64,000 nt of DNA from Segatella cerevisiae (GCF_024054555.1 NZ_JAMXLY010000001.1:1-64000); one strand, 5' to 3'; shown: positions 46,883 to 54,539, counted from the first letter of the stretch. A program made the numbers and translations. Notes: generated by a model not told the origin, from the sequence alone.

Positions 46883-47449
46883 TTATTTAATGTTTTTGTC
46901 AATAGTATGATTGAAGATGCCGGTAATATTCTTCCTATCCTTGACCATTTCCGGAAGGAAGCCCAATTTTCCGCGCCTGAGCATACCGGGGACGAGATTG
47001 ACGTCTTGCCAAAGGTGATGCTTTGTCCGTAATTTATAGTCGGCCACCAGTCCTGCCTCATAGAGTCTCCCGGTGTGTCTGACGCTATCCAAGAAAGATC
47101 GGTGAAAGGCAATAACTTGATGAACTTTGGGGGAAACACGACCTTCTTTTCTGGATTCCTGCCTGAGGAAATCCATCAGTTCAGGAATGTCAACCTCTTT
47201 AGGACAACGGCCGATACAGTTTTCACAATTCAGGCATATCCAGATCGTATTCGAAGAGAGGACTTGACGGTAATCCGACTCCTGTCCCGTCTGAAGAAGA
47301 CGCAAGATATAAGACGGCGGATAATCCATATCCGCCGCCAATACACATCCGGCAGTACACTTTCCGCATTGATAGCATTGATAGACATCCACCCCCGTCT
47401 CCTTCTTCAAACGTGAAGGGATGTCTGTAGTTTCCCTTGTTTTCATCAT
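46883..47449 (-). CDS. hdrC: HdrC-like ferredoxin subunit
   Basis: A 188-residue iron-sulfur protein that would pass electrons from HdrA to HdrB. Two 4Fe-4S motifs are present, CYQCGKCTAGCVLAADM and CLNCENCIGRCPKEVDIP, followed by a helical C-terminus (DFLRQESRKEGRVSPKVHQV). It is the promoter-proximal gene of the operon; an alternative ATG is the next codon (MMKTRE). The transcript order hdrC-B-A-flxD-C-B-A is the reverse of the flxABCD-hdrABC order I know from sulfate reducers. Confidence 0.87.
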   Translation of the reverse strand: MMKTRETTDIPSRLKKETGVDVYQCYQCGKCTAGCVLAADMDYPPSYILRLLQTGQESDYRQVLSSNTIWICLNCENCIGRCPKEVDIPELMDFLRQESRKEGRVSPKVHQVIAFHRSFLDSVRHTGRLYEAGLVADYKLRTKHHLWQDVNLVPGMLRRGKLGFLPEMVKDRKNITGIFNHTIDKNIK

Positions 47450-47491
47450 GGCACTTTAGCGTTAATACGCGATTGTTTAGTTTTTGTCCTT

Positions 47492-47505
47492 AGTACATTA
47501 GTACT
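47492..47505 (-). promoter_or_regulatory. palindrome at the Flx-Hdr transcription start
   Basis: AGTAC-ATTA-GTACT lies immediately downstream of the -7 element, where transcription should begin. It is a candidate repressor site. Confidence 0.45.
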
Positions 47506-47507
47506 GC

Positions 47508-47539
47508 CAAAGATAGGGATTATTTTTGATTTAAATCAA
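47508..47539 (-). promoter_or_regulatory. Flx-Hdr promoter with an FNR-type box
   Basis: CAAAGATA at 47508-47515 is TATCTTTG on the minus strand. The palindrome TTGATTTAAATCAA (47526-47539) is a perfect match to the FNR consensus TTGATnnnnATCAA. It covers the -33 position; its TTG serves as the -33 element about 20 bp from the -7. Control by a Crp/Fnr-family regulator is inferred. Confidence 0.6.
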
Positions 47540-47770
47540 TTTTTTCACACTTTTCAAGGTTAAATAATATAAAAATTCCATTCGATGACCTATTGACTTC
47601 CCTCATAAAGTCATCGAAAGATACAAAAGAACAACTTGGAAGATGTCTTAATATAAAAGCGCTTTTACACCTTTGGACCCATGGAAAATGGTTGACAAAA
47701 TGTAAAAGCGTCATTCAGCACGCTATTCAAAATTTAGATTTCTTGAAATTCCGTCAAGAACTAAACACTA
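47540..47770. other. structured stretch upstream of the Flx-Hdr operon
   Basis: Inverted repeats: TTCGATGAC (47581-47589) with GTCATCGAA (47610-47618); the palindrome TAAAAGCGCTTTTA (47654-47667); and CGCTTTTACA (47660-47669) with TGTAAAAGCG (47701-47710), so the arm CGCTTTTA can pair two ways. Short open frames on both strands (61 and 64 codons) cross these repeats but match nothing I know. It may be a regulatory RNA, a remnant element or a binding region. Confidence 0.5.
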
Positions 47771-48496
47771 TCAGATAGGAGTCGTTTGTAATATACACAG
47801 ATAATGATCTTCTCTATAGCTGTAGTTTAATTTGATTTCAGCACGCGGAGAACTTTTTTTCATAAAGCTGGCAAATGCATTAAATTCTTCTTTTACTATT
47901 GATTCTTCTTTTTTAGAAGTTTGAAAATAAATAATACCATATTCATTTTCAGGAATATAAAAACAACTTGCCTTTTCTATTGCTTCATTAAGCATATTTT
48001 CGAAAGGGAACATATCAACAGACAGTATCTTGCGACCTCGAACGACCAAAAAGAAATCATTAATATCCATGCACAACATACCATTCCGATCTACGGCATC
48101 AGCGTATAATTTAATGAAATCTCGGACTGTCTGGAATTTGTCAGTCTCATCAATATACAGACAAGAGAAAAAATGATTTATCAGATGAGGTGATTGTTCT
48201 CCAGGGGTCACGTCAATTAAGATAGACCGAACATTAGGAAAAGACTTTACTGACTCCAAGTATGTCTTCAAATCATCCCAAATCCCATTCTCACTGAAAT
48301 CAGCCAATACAACAGAACATAGGCAATATTCTCCGTACGATGTTTCCCAAATAAGTTTGGATTTCGGTAAAGTTGGCGTGTGACAATGTTCACTACTCAA
48401 TGTTTTCCAACTAAATCCTATTTTGTGCAACTGGAAGACATATTTTATTCCATTATTGCCGAATCCTTTGATACACATCATTTTTAATTGTTTCAT
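47771..48496 (-). CDS. divergent FtsZ/tubulin-like protein (tentative)
   Basis: A 241-residue protein of no recognised family. It can be laid along FtsZ: MCIKGFGNNGIKYVFQLHKI against the start of the GTPase domain (VIGVGGGGGNAV...), VLADF and VRSILIDVTPGE at the central strands, MLCMDINDF at FtsZ's INxDFADV, then an AIEKA helix and a C-terminal activation-like domain (YGIIYFQTSKKEESIVKEEF; YSYREDHYLCILQT). The glycine-rich T1 loop is reduced to GFGNNG, and the tubulin signature GGGTGTG is missing, so GTP hydrolysis and polymerisation are doubtful. It is shorter than FtsZ (usually above 380) and has no C-terminal tail. The region is AT-rich. The assignment is inference from pattern alone. Confidence 0.4.
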   Translation of the reverse strand: MKQLKMMCIKGFGNNGIKYVFQLHKIGFSWKTLSSEHCHTPTLPKSKLIWETSYGEYCLCSVVLADFSENGIWDDLKTYLESVKSFPNVRSILIDVTPGEQSPHLINHFFSCLYIDETDKFQTVRDFIKLYADAVDRNGMLCMDINDFFLVVRGRKILSVDMFPFENMLNEAIEKASCFYIPENEYGIIYFQTSKKEESIVKEEFNAFASFMKKSSPRAEIKLNYSYREDHYLCILQTTPI

Positions 48497-48640
48497 AGCA
48501 ATATTATTTTCTTTGATTTATGAACTTTCCCCACCTTTCTATAAAACGGCTCCTTTTTAAAATTGAAGTCGACTTCTCATCCTCTTCAAAACCATACTAT
48601 TTTTCCACTTAGTTGCGGATTAAGAAATCATGGTAGGGTC

Positions 48641-48728
48641 TTATCCCTTCCAACCACCAATTTATTTGCAAAATTATTTTCTGCCTGAGCCAAAACGTTG
48701 CATACCCCAGGCGTCTCTTTAATGAAAT
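48641..48728. repeat. left copy of ~85-bp direct repeat flanking the TA-like pair
   Basis: Starts TTATCCCTTCCAACCACCAA, shares AATTTATTTGCAAA and AAAACGTTGCATACCCCAG with the copy at 49818-49905. Most positions agree. Confidence 0.8.
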
Positions 48729-48757
48729 ATGTTAAATATCTCCAATAAAACACAGTT

Positions 48758-48802
48758 TTACAACTCAATAGTTGTAATTCTTCTCATTAATCGCTAGCTT
48801 TG
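48758..48802 (+). promoter_or_regulatory. promoter and operator of the TA-like pair
   Basis: TTG (48772-48774), 20 bp, TAGCTTTG (48795-48802). A perfect inverted repeat TTACAACT-CAAT-AGTTGTAA (48758-48777) covers the -33 element, as expected for autoregulation by the helix-turn-helix partner. Confidence 0.7.
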
Positions 48803-48822
48803 TACTGAAAATAGCACACCAT

Positions 48823-49371
48823 ATGACATTCGATGATATAACAAATGACGGAAGACTATGGGCGGTAAGATACGATGGATGCATAGATAATGTATTGGAT
48901 AAACTGTTCGACCAATGGAATGATATTGACTGGTTAAGAAATTTCTTTCGTAACAATATGAATGATCTTACATCGTATTTCCATATTACAGATGTGAATG
49001 AGGCCATAGCCGACACCATCGAAGATAGCGGAAGGTTAGAGTGCATGATAATGGACCTTTCACCTAGTGCAGACCTGGATACTCTGTTTCGTCCTCTCAA
49101 TAACTATCAGACCTCAGCCATGCTCCTTGATAAAGAGAAAGCTCGTCTGAAAAGATATATTCATCACACTTCATGGCTAAGAATTTATGCCATCCGACTT
49201 TCCGAAGGAGCATACATCATTACTGGTGGTGCTATCAAACTGACAGCAACTATGGAAGAACGCACTCATACTGCAACTGAGTTGAAAAAGATGGAATGTG
49301 TCAGAAACTTTCTTCTAGCAGAAGGGATAGTTGATAACGAAAGCTTTATAGATTTTTATAATGCCAATTAG
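48823..49371 (+). CDS. putative toxin-like protein of a two-gene module
   Basis: A 182-residue soluble protein. The N-terminal two thirds (FDDITNDGRLWAVRYDG; LDKLFDQWNDIDWLRNFF) are a helical region I do not recognise. The C-terminal part (WLRIYAIRLSEGAYIITGGA, IKLTATMEERTHTATELKKM) has the strand pattern and basic, aromatic character of RelE/HigB-type ribonuclease toxins, and REase-like catalytic residues cannot be named. The following gene encodes an Xre-type regulator, giving the toxin-first order of higBA systems. It is transcribed from a promoter with an operator-like repeat. Toxin function is inferred from context. Confidence 0.6.
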   Translation: MTFDDITNDGRLWAVRYDGCIDNVLDKLFDQWNDIDWLRNFFRNNMNDLTSYFHITDVNEAIADTIEDSGRLECMIMDLSPSADLDTLFRPLNNYQTSAMLLDKEKARLKRYIHHTSWLRIYAIRLSEGAYIITGGAIKLTATMEERTHTATELKKMECVRNFLLAEGIVDNESFIDFYNAN

Positions 49372-49380
49372 ACCATAAAA

Positions 49381-49386
49381 AGGAGG
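49381..49386 (+). promoter_or_regulatory. strong Shine-Dalgarno before the antitoxin-like gene
   Basis: AGGAGG five bases before ATG 49392, unusual in a genome where most genes lack such a site. It would favour antitoxin synthesis over toxin. Confidence 0.65.
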
Positions 49387-49391
49387 CATAT

Positions 49392-49700
49392 ATGATAAAA
49401 ATTATTGATAAATTAAGAGAACATCAGTCACCCACTCCGTCAAAATGGCGTGAGAAAGCTGAATATAGACGTGCCAACAAAGAGTGGCTTCGCCGTTCAC
49501 AGCAGATTGCCATGATGATGTATGACAAGATGGAACAAATTGGTATGACACAGACTGCCCTTGCCACACGCATGGGATGCAGCCAGCAATATGTTTCAAA
49601 AGTCCTTAAGGGTACGGAGAACCTTTCAATAGAGACGATTTGCAAAATCGAAGATGCCCTTGACCTGGCTATATTACCCGAAGAAGTCGAGAAAGTATAA
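49392..49700 (+). CDS. Xre-family helix-turn-helix protein, probable antitoxin
   Basis: A 102-residue protein. An N-terminal basic helical region (WREKAEYRRANKEWLRRSQQ) precedes a lambda-repressor-like helix-turn-helix (MTQTALATRMGCSQQYVSKV, then LKGTENLSIETICKIEDAL). It lies 20 bases after the toxin-like gene and has a strong ribosome-binding site. It probably binds the inverted repeat at 48758-48777 and neutralises the upstream protein. An alternative is an ordinary regulator without toxin partner. Confidence 0.75.
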   Translation: MIKIIDKLREHQSPTPSKWREKAEYRRANKEWLRRSQQIAMMMYDKMEQIGMTQTALATRMGCSQQYVSKVLKGTENLSIETICKIEDALDLAILPEEVEKV

Positions 49701-50190
49701 TCATGCCTTTACCATTATTCCTATTTATTCAAAAGCGTTGGCACAGTAACATTACAAGCATTATTATCTCATCAAGTCCATGTCCAAACGTACTATAGGA
49801 ATTTGTATTGCAGAAAATTATCCCGTCCAACCGCCAATTTATTTGCAAAGTTATCTTCAGCCTAAACTAAAACGTTGCATACCCCAGACTTTTCATAAAG
49901 AAATAACCGGTTTTCTACAGATTCAAAAGGAAGAAACAGGCAATCTATAGTTTAGAAGAATATCATATCACCGAGATATACCTTTCCAAAATTTGTTTGA
50001 AGACCTATAACGTATGATGAGATACATCACCCAATTTTATGACAAACAATATTTATACCGATAATTATTGAAACAGACATGCTCTTACACTGTTTCAGTT
50101 GATAAAATTGATCAATTATCAGATACGTAAAATGCCACTCTTATTGTGTCAAAACACGACATAATAACAATGGCATCTACACTTTTTTAT
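49701..50190. other. AT-rich gap holding the right direct repeat
   Basis: Apart from the repeat at 49818-49905 I see no gene, terminator or RNA. A plus-strand frame at 50146-50442 is the shadow of the minus-strand gene. Confidence 0.5.
49818..49905. repeat. right copy of ~85-bp direct repeat flanking the TA-like pair
   Basis: Starts TTATCCCGTCCAACCGCCAA. It can fold on TGCAAAGTT and AACGTTGCA, which pair at 8 of 9 positions; the left copy folds less well. It lies just downstream of the antitoxin-like gene. Confidence 0.8.
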
Positions 50191-51042
50191 TTATCTTTTT
50201 ATGGACTTCAGAAAATCCGGATGAGCTTTAAGAAACTCAAAATAATATTTTACTATTTCATCATACATCGCTTTATCTGTTTCACCTGTAAAATAACTAA
50301 GGTGATAAGAATCTATAGCTACCTTATTTTTCTCTTTATCGTAATAAATATCTATAGACTTGTCCCCAGCATATTCAAAATGATATCCATGATGATTAAG
50401 GAAATCCAAAGTAGGGTTATTCTTATCTATATGATAACCTGAAAATGTACTGCCACAACATACAAATATATCAGCATCAAGATTATTAATTTGCTCCTCC
50501 AGAAATGTACTGTATTCTTCCATCGCATCTCTGAGTACCTGATTTGAACAGGAATTGCCTCCACCTTCTTTCTTGCAGTTTATCCTAGCAAACGGGAACT
50601 TATCCACGAATTTGAGGGCTTTGTGATTATCAATATCATCAAATTCCACCGTTTTTTCAGGTGTCGTATGAGCCAACCCATACAATGAATAAACAAGCAT
50701 TCTGTTAAACTTGGAGCCAGTAGCAAGTTCGTTGCTTTTTGAATCATGATAAGATTCTATCCTTACATCCCAAGCTGGGACTTCGTCGTCTCCAGGCCTT
50801 AAGTTTTGGTCCTTTGTCAGATACAAGATTCTAGGTTTAACTTCATTCCAAAGTTTATTTTCAATGCTGTTTTTACCTTCATCATGGATCCAATTATTTG
50901 TCCCCTCTTCACGGTAAAGTTCTCCTTTAAACATGAGTCCATCCCAACAGAACTTACTGGAAATTCCGCCTCTTGATTCGAACTCTTTTTGCCATTTGTC
51001 AAGAATCTCTTGATTCTTACCTAAGTAATCTTTTATTTTCAT
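50191..51042 (-). CDS. unknown protein, possibly uracil-DNA-glycosylase-like fold
   Basis: A 283-residue soluble protein I do not recognise. Short blocks occur in the order of the uracil-DNA-glycosylase superfamily: a strand with an acidic end (RILYLTKDQN), a charged polar segment (RINCKKEGGGNSCSN), a second strand (DADIFVCCGSTFSGY), and a late SYHLSYF where that superfamily has HPS. Residues for catalysis cannot be fixed, and a cysteine-rich feature (NSCSN, VCCG) is unusual. The protein is rich in Asp, Asn and Lys, like the AT-rich island. It stands alone and is probably horizontally acquired with its neighbours. Confidence 0.55.
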   Translation of the reverse strand: MKIKDYLGKNQEILDKWQKEFESRGGISSKFCWDGLMFKGELYREEGTNNWIHDEGKNSIENKLWNEVKPRILYLTKDQNLRPGDDEVPAWDVRIESYHDSKSNELATGSKFNRMLVYSLYGLAHTTPEKTVEFDDIDNHKALKFVDKFPFARINCKKEGGGNSCSNQVLRDAMEEYSTFLEEQINNLDADIFVCCGSTFSGYHIDKNNPTLDFLNHHGYHFEYAGDKSIDIYYDKEKNKVAIDSYHLSYFTGETDKAMYDEIVKYYFEFLKAHPDFLKSIKR

Positions 51043-51664
51043 AATTTATAAATATAAGTATAACTTTCAATTTTATTCTAAAACTTAAAAATGGGATACC
51101 TCACCACCAAAACTCGCGATTCCGGGAGATATGATCCATCAATGATAGTAAGTTCTGACCTTTCATGAAATCAACATTTGAAGATCTCCTATGTCACAAG
51201 ATAACTGACTGACACATCAATCTCCCGATCAGAACAGGGTGCTCCAATACACCCATAATTCACCATTCTTACAGGTGCGATATCATCAATTCCAGATTAA
51301 AGTTAAAGGTTCAGAAAAGTTTCATCTGTCATAGATTAACTGATAATTGTGGTTAACACCAACTATCCTTATCCGTTTTCTGGCCATCATTATAAAAACA
51401 TGAATAGTCTGTTCGTATAAGAAAAGGCCACCAGAAATTCCATCCCAAAGTTATTCCACACAACGTCTCGAGAACTCCATATCATCCTTCATAAAAGCAC
51501 AAAAAACAACTCTAAAAATTCGCTTTTTCCTCTCATTAAGAACGTAAAGATATCTGACAGAATTTGCTTTTCACTATTTCGACGATCACCGGTTTTTCAC
51601 CAAGTGTATTTAAACGACAACAGGCTAACTTGTTATTACTCACAAAGTTAGCCTGATTTCACTG
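51043..51664. other. gene-free stretch left of tRNA-Gln
   Basis: No coding frame is supported. Two diverged pieces, TATGTCACAAGATAACTGAC near 51189 and CTGTCATAGATTAACTGATA near 51329, resemble each other and may be an old duplication. A terminator-like stem lies at 51621-51655. Confidence 0.5.
51621..51655 (-). terminator. hairpin downstream of tRNA-Gln
   Basis: CAGGCTAACTT (51621-51631) pairs perfectly with AAGTTAGCCTG (51645-51655). The following minus-strand sequence TTGTCGTTTAAA is only partly T-rich. Confidence 0.65.
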
Positions 51665-51735
51665 TTGGGATACCCGGATTCGAACCAGGAATGACAGGAC
51701 CAGAATCTGTAGTGTTACCATTACACCATATCCCA
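51665..51735 (-). tRNA. tRNA-Gln, anticodon CTG
   Basis: The minus strand folds as a cloverleaf: acceptor TGGGATA/TATCCCA, D stem GTGT/ACAC around AATGGTA, anticodon stem ACAGA/CCTGT (one A-C mismatch at the loop-closing pair), loop TTCTGGT with anticodon CTG, and T arm CCTGG-TTCGAAT-CCGGG. The discriminator is A. CCA is not fully encoded. It has its own consensus promoter. Confidence 0.92.
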
Positions 51736-51771
51736 ATAAATTAGCGCCAAATCTTTTTGGATTTGCGGTTG

Positions 51772-51803
51772 CAAAGGTACGCTTTTTTTTTTGAATCAGC
51801 AAA
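51772..51803 (-). promoter_or_regulatory. consensus promoter of tRNA-Gln
   Basis: On the minus strand TTTG (51800-51803), 20 bp, TACCTTTG (51772-51779). Confidence 0.8.
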
Positions 51804-51875
51804 CGTTTTAATGAGATTTTTCCTCAAAAAAATCAAAATAACATGCTTTCTTAGCGTTTTCTCAAGATTTAGGTG

Positions 51876-51883
51876 TATCTTTG
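51876..51883 (+). promoter_or_regulatory. -7 element of the rsfS-ftsH-cdsA unit
   Basis: TATCTTTG, 37 bases before the rsfS ATG. Confidence 0.65.
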
Positions 51884-51920
51884 TGGTCATTTAGATTAAC
51901 ATTACATCATTAAATATTGA

Positions 51921-52301
51921 ATGGAAGAAACGAAACAATTGGTTGAAACCATTATAACCGGTATCCAAAATAAAAGAGGTGCCGAGATTGTAATGGTAGA
52001 TCTCACTCATATTGAAGGAGCAATAGCAAATTACTTTATCATCTGCCAAGGTAATTCCAGCACACAAGTGGAAGCCATCGCAGAATCAGTCAGTGATATC
52101 ACACTCAACAAACTCCATGAGAAGCCTTTTAACGTTGCCGGATTGGGAAACGATGAATGGGTGGCATTGGATTTTGTCGATGTCATGGTACACATCTTTC
52201 AACCAGAGCCTCGCAAATTCTATAATCTCGAAGATCTATGGGATGACGCTCCCCTTATTGAAATCCCAAGTGACGAAGATCTGCAATCCGCAGTGATCTG
52301 A
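51921..52301 (+). CDS. rsfS: ribosome silencing factor RsfS
   Basis: A 126-residue Iojap/RsfS protein that binds ribosomal protein L14 and blocks joining of the ribosomal subunits in starvation. Characteristic: GIQNKRGAEIVMVDLTHIEG, NYFIICQGNSSTQVEAIAES, and NDEWVALDFVDVMVHIFQPE, followed by YNLEDLWDDAP. First gene of a probable unit with ftsH (39 bases away) and cdsA. Confidence 0.94.
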   Translation: MEETKQLVETIITGIQNKRGAEIVMVDLTHIEGAIANYFIICQGNSSTQVEAIAESVSDITLNKLHEKPFNVAGLGNDEWVALDFVDVMVHIFQPEPRKFYNLEDLWDDAPLIEIPSDEDLQSAVI

Positions 52302-52340
52302 TACCTGTAATAATTATTTAACTCATAAACAGTTAGAAAA

Positions 52341-54539
52341 ATGGAACAAGGTGGAAATAATCCAAAAAACAATAAAAACGATAACCAGCCAAAGATGCCT
52401 AAGTTTAATATGAACTGGATCTATATTCTGGTTCTTATCGCCATCATTGGTGTTTTCATGTTTGGAGGAGGCGATGCCCTGGGAGGCAGTTCTGCTCAAG
52501 AAGCTACATATACAAAATTCAAGGAATACGTTCAAAAAGGTTATGCTGAAAGTGTCGTCATCAATAAGAATGACAACTCACTGAAGATGTTCGTCAAACC
52601 TAAGGATATCAGAAATGTCTTCCACATGAGCGCCAAACAGGTAGGCCCTAATCCGTACGTTACGGTCCAGTTTGGCTCTGTGGATGAACTTGAACGATAC
52701 CTGACATCTGAACAGAAGACCGGAAAGTTGAATGACTTCAGTTATAATAACAAGAAAGGCAGCAATCTGGTCAACATACTCATCAATCTGCTGCCTATCC
52801 TGTTCTTCATCTGGTTTATCTGGTGGATGGGAAGGCGCATGAGCGGAAATAATGCCGGTGGCATGGGCGGCGTTTTCAACGTAGGCAAATCCAAAGCCAA
52901 GATGTACGAAAAGGGCAACAGTATCGGCATCACGTTCAAGGATGTTGCCGGTCAGGAAGGAGCGAAACAAGAGGTAGAGGAAATCGTCGAATTTCTGAAA
53001 AACCCAAAGAAATATATCAATCTGGGCGGCAAGATTCCTAAAGGTGCTTTGCTGATAGGTCCTCCGGGAACGGGTAAGACATTATTGGCAAAGGCTGTGG
53101 CCGGAGAAGCAGGAGTTCCTTTCTTCTCAATGAGCGGTTCAGACTTTGTGGAAATGTTCGTCGGTGTAGGTGCCAGTCGTGTAAGGGACCTCTTCCGCCA
53201 AGCAAAAGAGAAAGCACCTTGCATCATCTTCATTGATGAGATTGATGCCATCGGCCGTGCCAGGAGCAAGAATCCTTCAATGGGAGGCAATGACGAACGT
53301 GAAAATACGTTGAATGCCCTCCTGACAGAGATGGATGGCTTCAGCACAAACAGCGGCGTCATCATTCTGGCCGCCACCAACAGGGCAGACATGCTTGACC
53401 CCGCCCTACTCCGACCGGGTCGTTTCGATCGTCAAATTCATGTTGACTTACCTGACCTTCAGGAGCGGAAGGAGATTTTCCTTGTTCATTTGAGACCTGT
53501 GAAGATCAATGATAGTGTAGACGTCGATCTTTTGGCACGTCAAACTCCTGGTTTCTCAGGTGCAGACATTGCCAATGTCTGTAATGAAGCTGCACTGATT
53601 GCAGCCCGTCATAATGAGAAGTCAGTGGGCAAAAAGGACTTTCTGGATGCCGTTGACCGCATCGTCGGCGGACTGGAGAAGAAGACGAAAGTGATGACAG
53701 TCGAAGAAAAGCGTACGATAGCCCTTCACGAGGCTGGTCATGCGACGATCTCCTGGTTCTGCCGGTATGCCAACCCGCTCGTAAAAGTCAGTATTGTTCC
53801 TCGGGGACAAGCTTTGGGGGCCGCATGGTATCTGCCTGAGGAGCGCCAGATTACGACCAAGGAAGAGATGCTCGACGAGTTGTGCTCCCTCTTGGGCGGA
53901 CGCGCTGCAGAAGAGTTGTTCACCGGGCATATCTCTACTGGTGCCATCAACGACCTTGAACGCGCCACAAAGGCAACATACGGTATGATCGCATATGCCG
54001 GAATGGGTGACAAACTTCCGAATATCAGTTATTACAATACCAACGAATACCAGTTCCAGCGACCTTACTCAGAAACGACTGCCAAGATCATTGACGATGA
54101 AGTTCTGAAGATCATCAATGAACAGTATGCCCGCGCCAAGAGAATCCTGACCGAACATAAAGAAGGACACAACAAACTGGCACAGTTGTTAATTGACAAA
54201 GAGGTCATCATGGCTGACGATGTCGAGCACATCTTCGGAAAGCGGCCTTGGAAGAGTCGTACACAGGAAATCCTGGATGCACAGCAGCCTCATGTCGATG
54301 AAGCCGTGAAGAATATACCGGAAGTACAAGCTGCCATCGCGGAACACGAAAAACAGCAAGGTGAAGGAGACGGGACTTCTGATACAGAGGACAAGGACAC
54401 TACGAAGAAAGACGACTCTCCGAAACAAGAAGGACAGCAGGAACAGCCCCAACTGCAAGACAAGACTGAAGACAACACACAGAATCCCCCTGATACAGAA
54501 AAGGGGAAACCTGAAGAGGACTCTACGAAACAAGTCTAA
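52341..54539 (+). CDS. ftsH: ATP-dependent zinc metalloprotease FtsH
   Basis: Hexameric inner-membrane AAA protease that degrades misfolded and short-lived proteins; 732 residues. Two membrane segments ([16 protein letters not shown] and [20 protein letters not shown]) enclose a periplasmic domain. The AAA domain has Walker A GPPGTGKT (240-247), Walker [12 protein letters not shown], and the second-region arginines ([17 protein letters not shown]). The zinc site HEAGH is at 463-467. The last ~60 residues are a low-complexity tail rich in Glu, Gln, Asp, Lys and Thr, longer than the compact C-terminus of many FtsH proteins. It lies between rsfS and cdsA on one transcript. Confidence 0.97.
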   Translation: MEQGGNNPKNNKNDNQPKMPKFNMNWIYILVLIAIIGVFMFGGGDALGGSSAQEATYTKFKEYVQKGYAESVVINKNDNSLKMFVKPKDIRNVFHMSAKQVGPNPYVTVQFGSVDELERYLTSEQKTGKLNDFSYNNKKGSNLVNILINLLPILFFIWFIWWMGRRMSGNNAGGMGGVFNVGKSKAKMYEKGNSIGITFKDVAGQEGAKQEVEEIVEFLKNPKKYINLGGKIPKGALLIGPPGTGKTLLAKAVAGEAGVPFFSMSGSDFVEMFVGVGASRVRDLFRQAKEKAPCIIFIDEIDAIGRARSKNPSMGGNDERENTLNALLTEMDGFSTNSGVIILAATNRADMLDPALLRPGRFDRQIHVDLPDLQERKEIFLVHLRPVKINDSVDVDLLARQTPGFSGADIANVCNEAALIAARHNEKSVGKKDFLDAVDRIVGGLEKKTKVMTVEEKRTIALHEAGHATISWFCRYANPLVKVSIVPRGQALGAAWYLPEERQITTKEEMLDELCSLLGGRAAEELFTGHISTGAINDLERATKATYGMIAYAGMGDKLPNISYYNTNEYQFQRPYSETTAKIIDDEVLKIINEQYARAKRILTEHKEGHNKLAQLLIDKEVIMADDVEHIFGKRPWKSRTQEILDAQQPHVDEAVKNIPEVQAAIAEHEKQQGEGDGTSDTEDKDTTKKDDSPKQEGQQEQPQLQDKTEDNTQNPPDTEKGKPEEDSTKQV

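Noticed and set aside
47520..47778. Short frames on both strands upstream of the Flx-Hdr operon
   Set aside because: Both cross the inverted repeats, and the minus-strand one runs into the operon promoter. No recognisable protein features.
48641..49905. Integron cassette with attC sites around the TA-like pair
   Set aside because: The repeats lack the RYYYAAC and GTTRRRY core sites (GTTGCAT has C where a purine is required), and no integrase is present.
50146..50442. Plus-strand 98-codon hydrophobic frame
   Set aside because: Overlaps the minus-strand 283-residue gene almost entirely and looks like its AT-rich complement.
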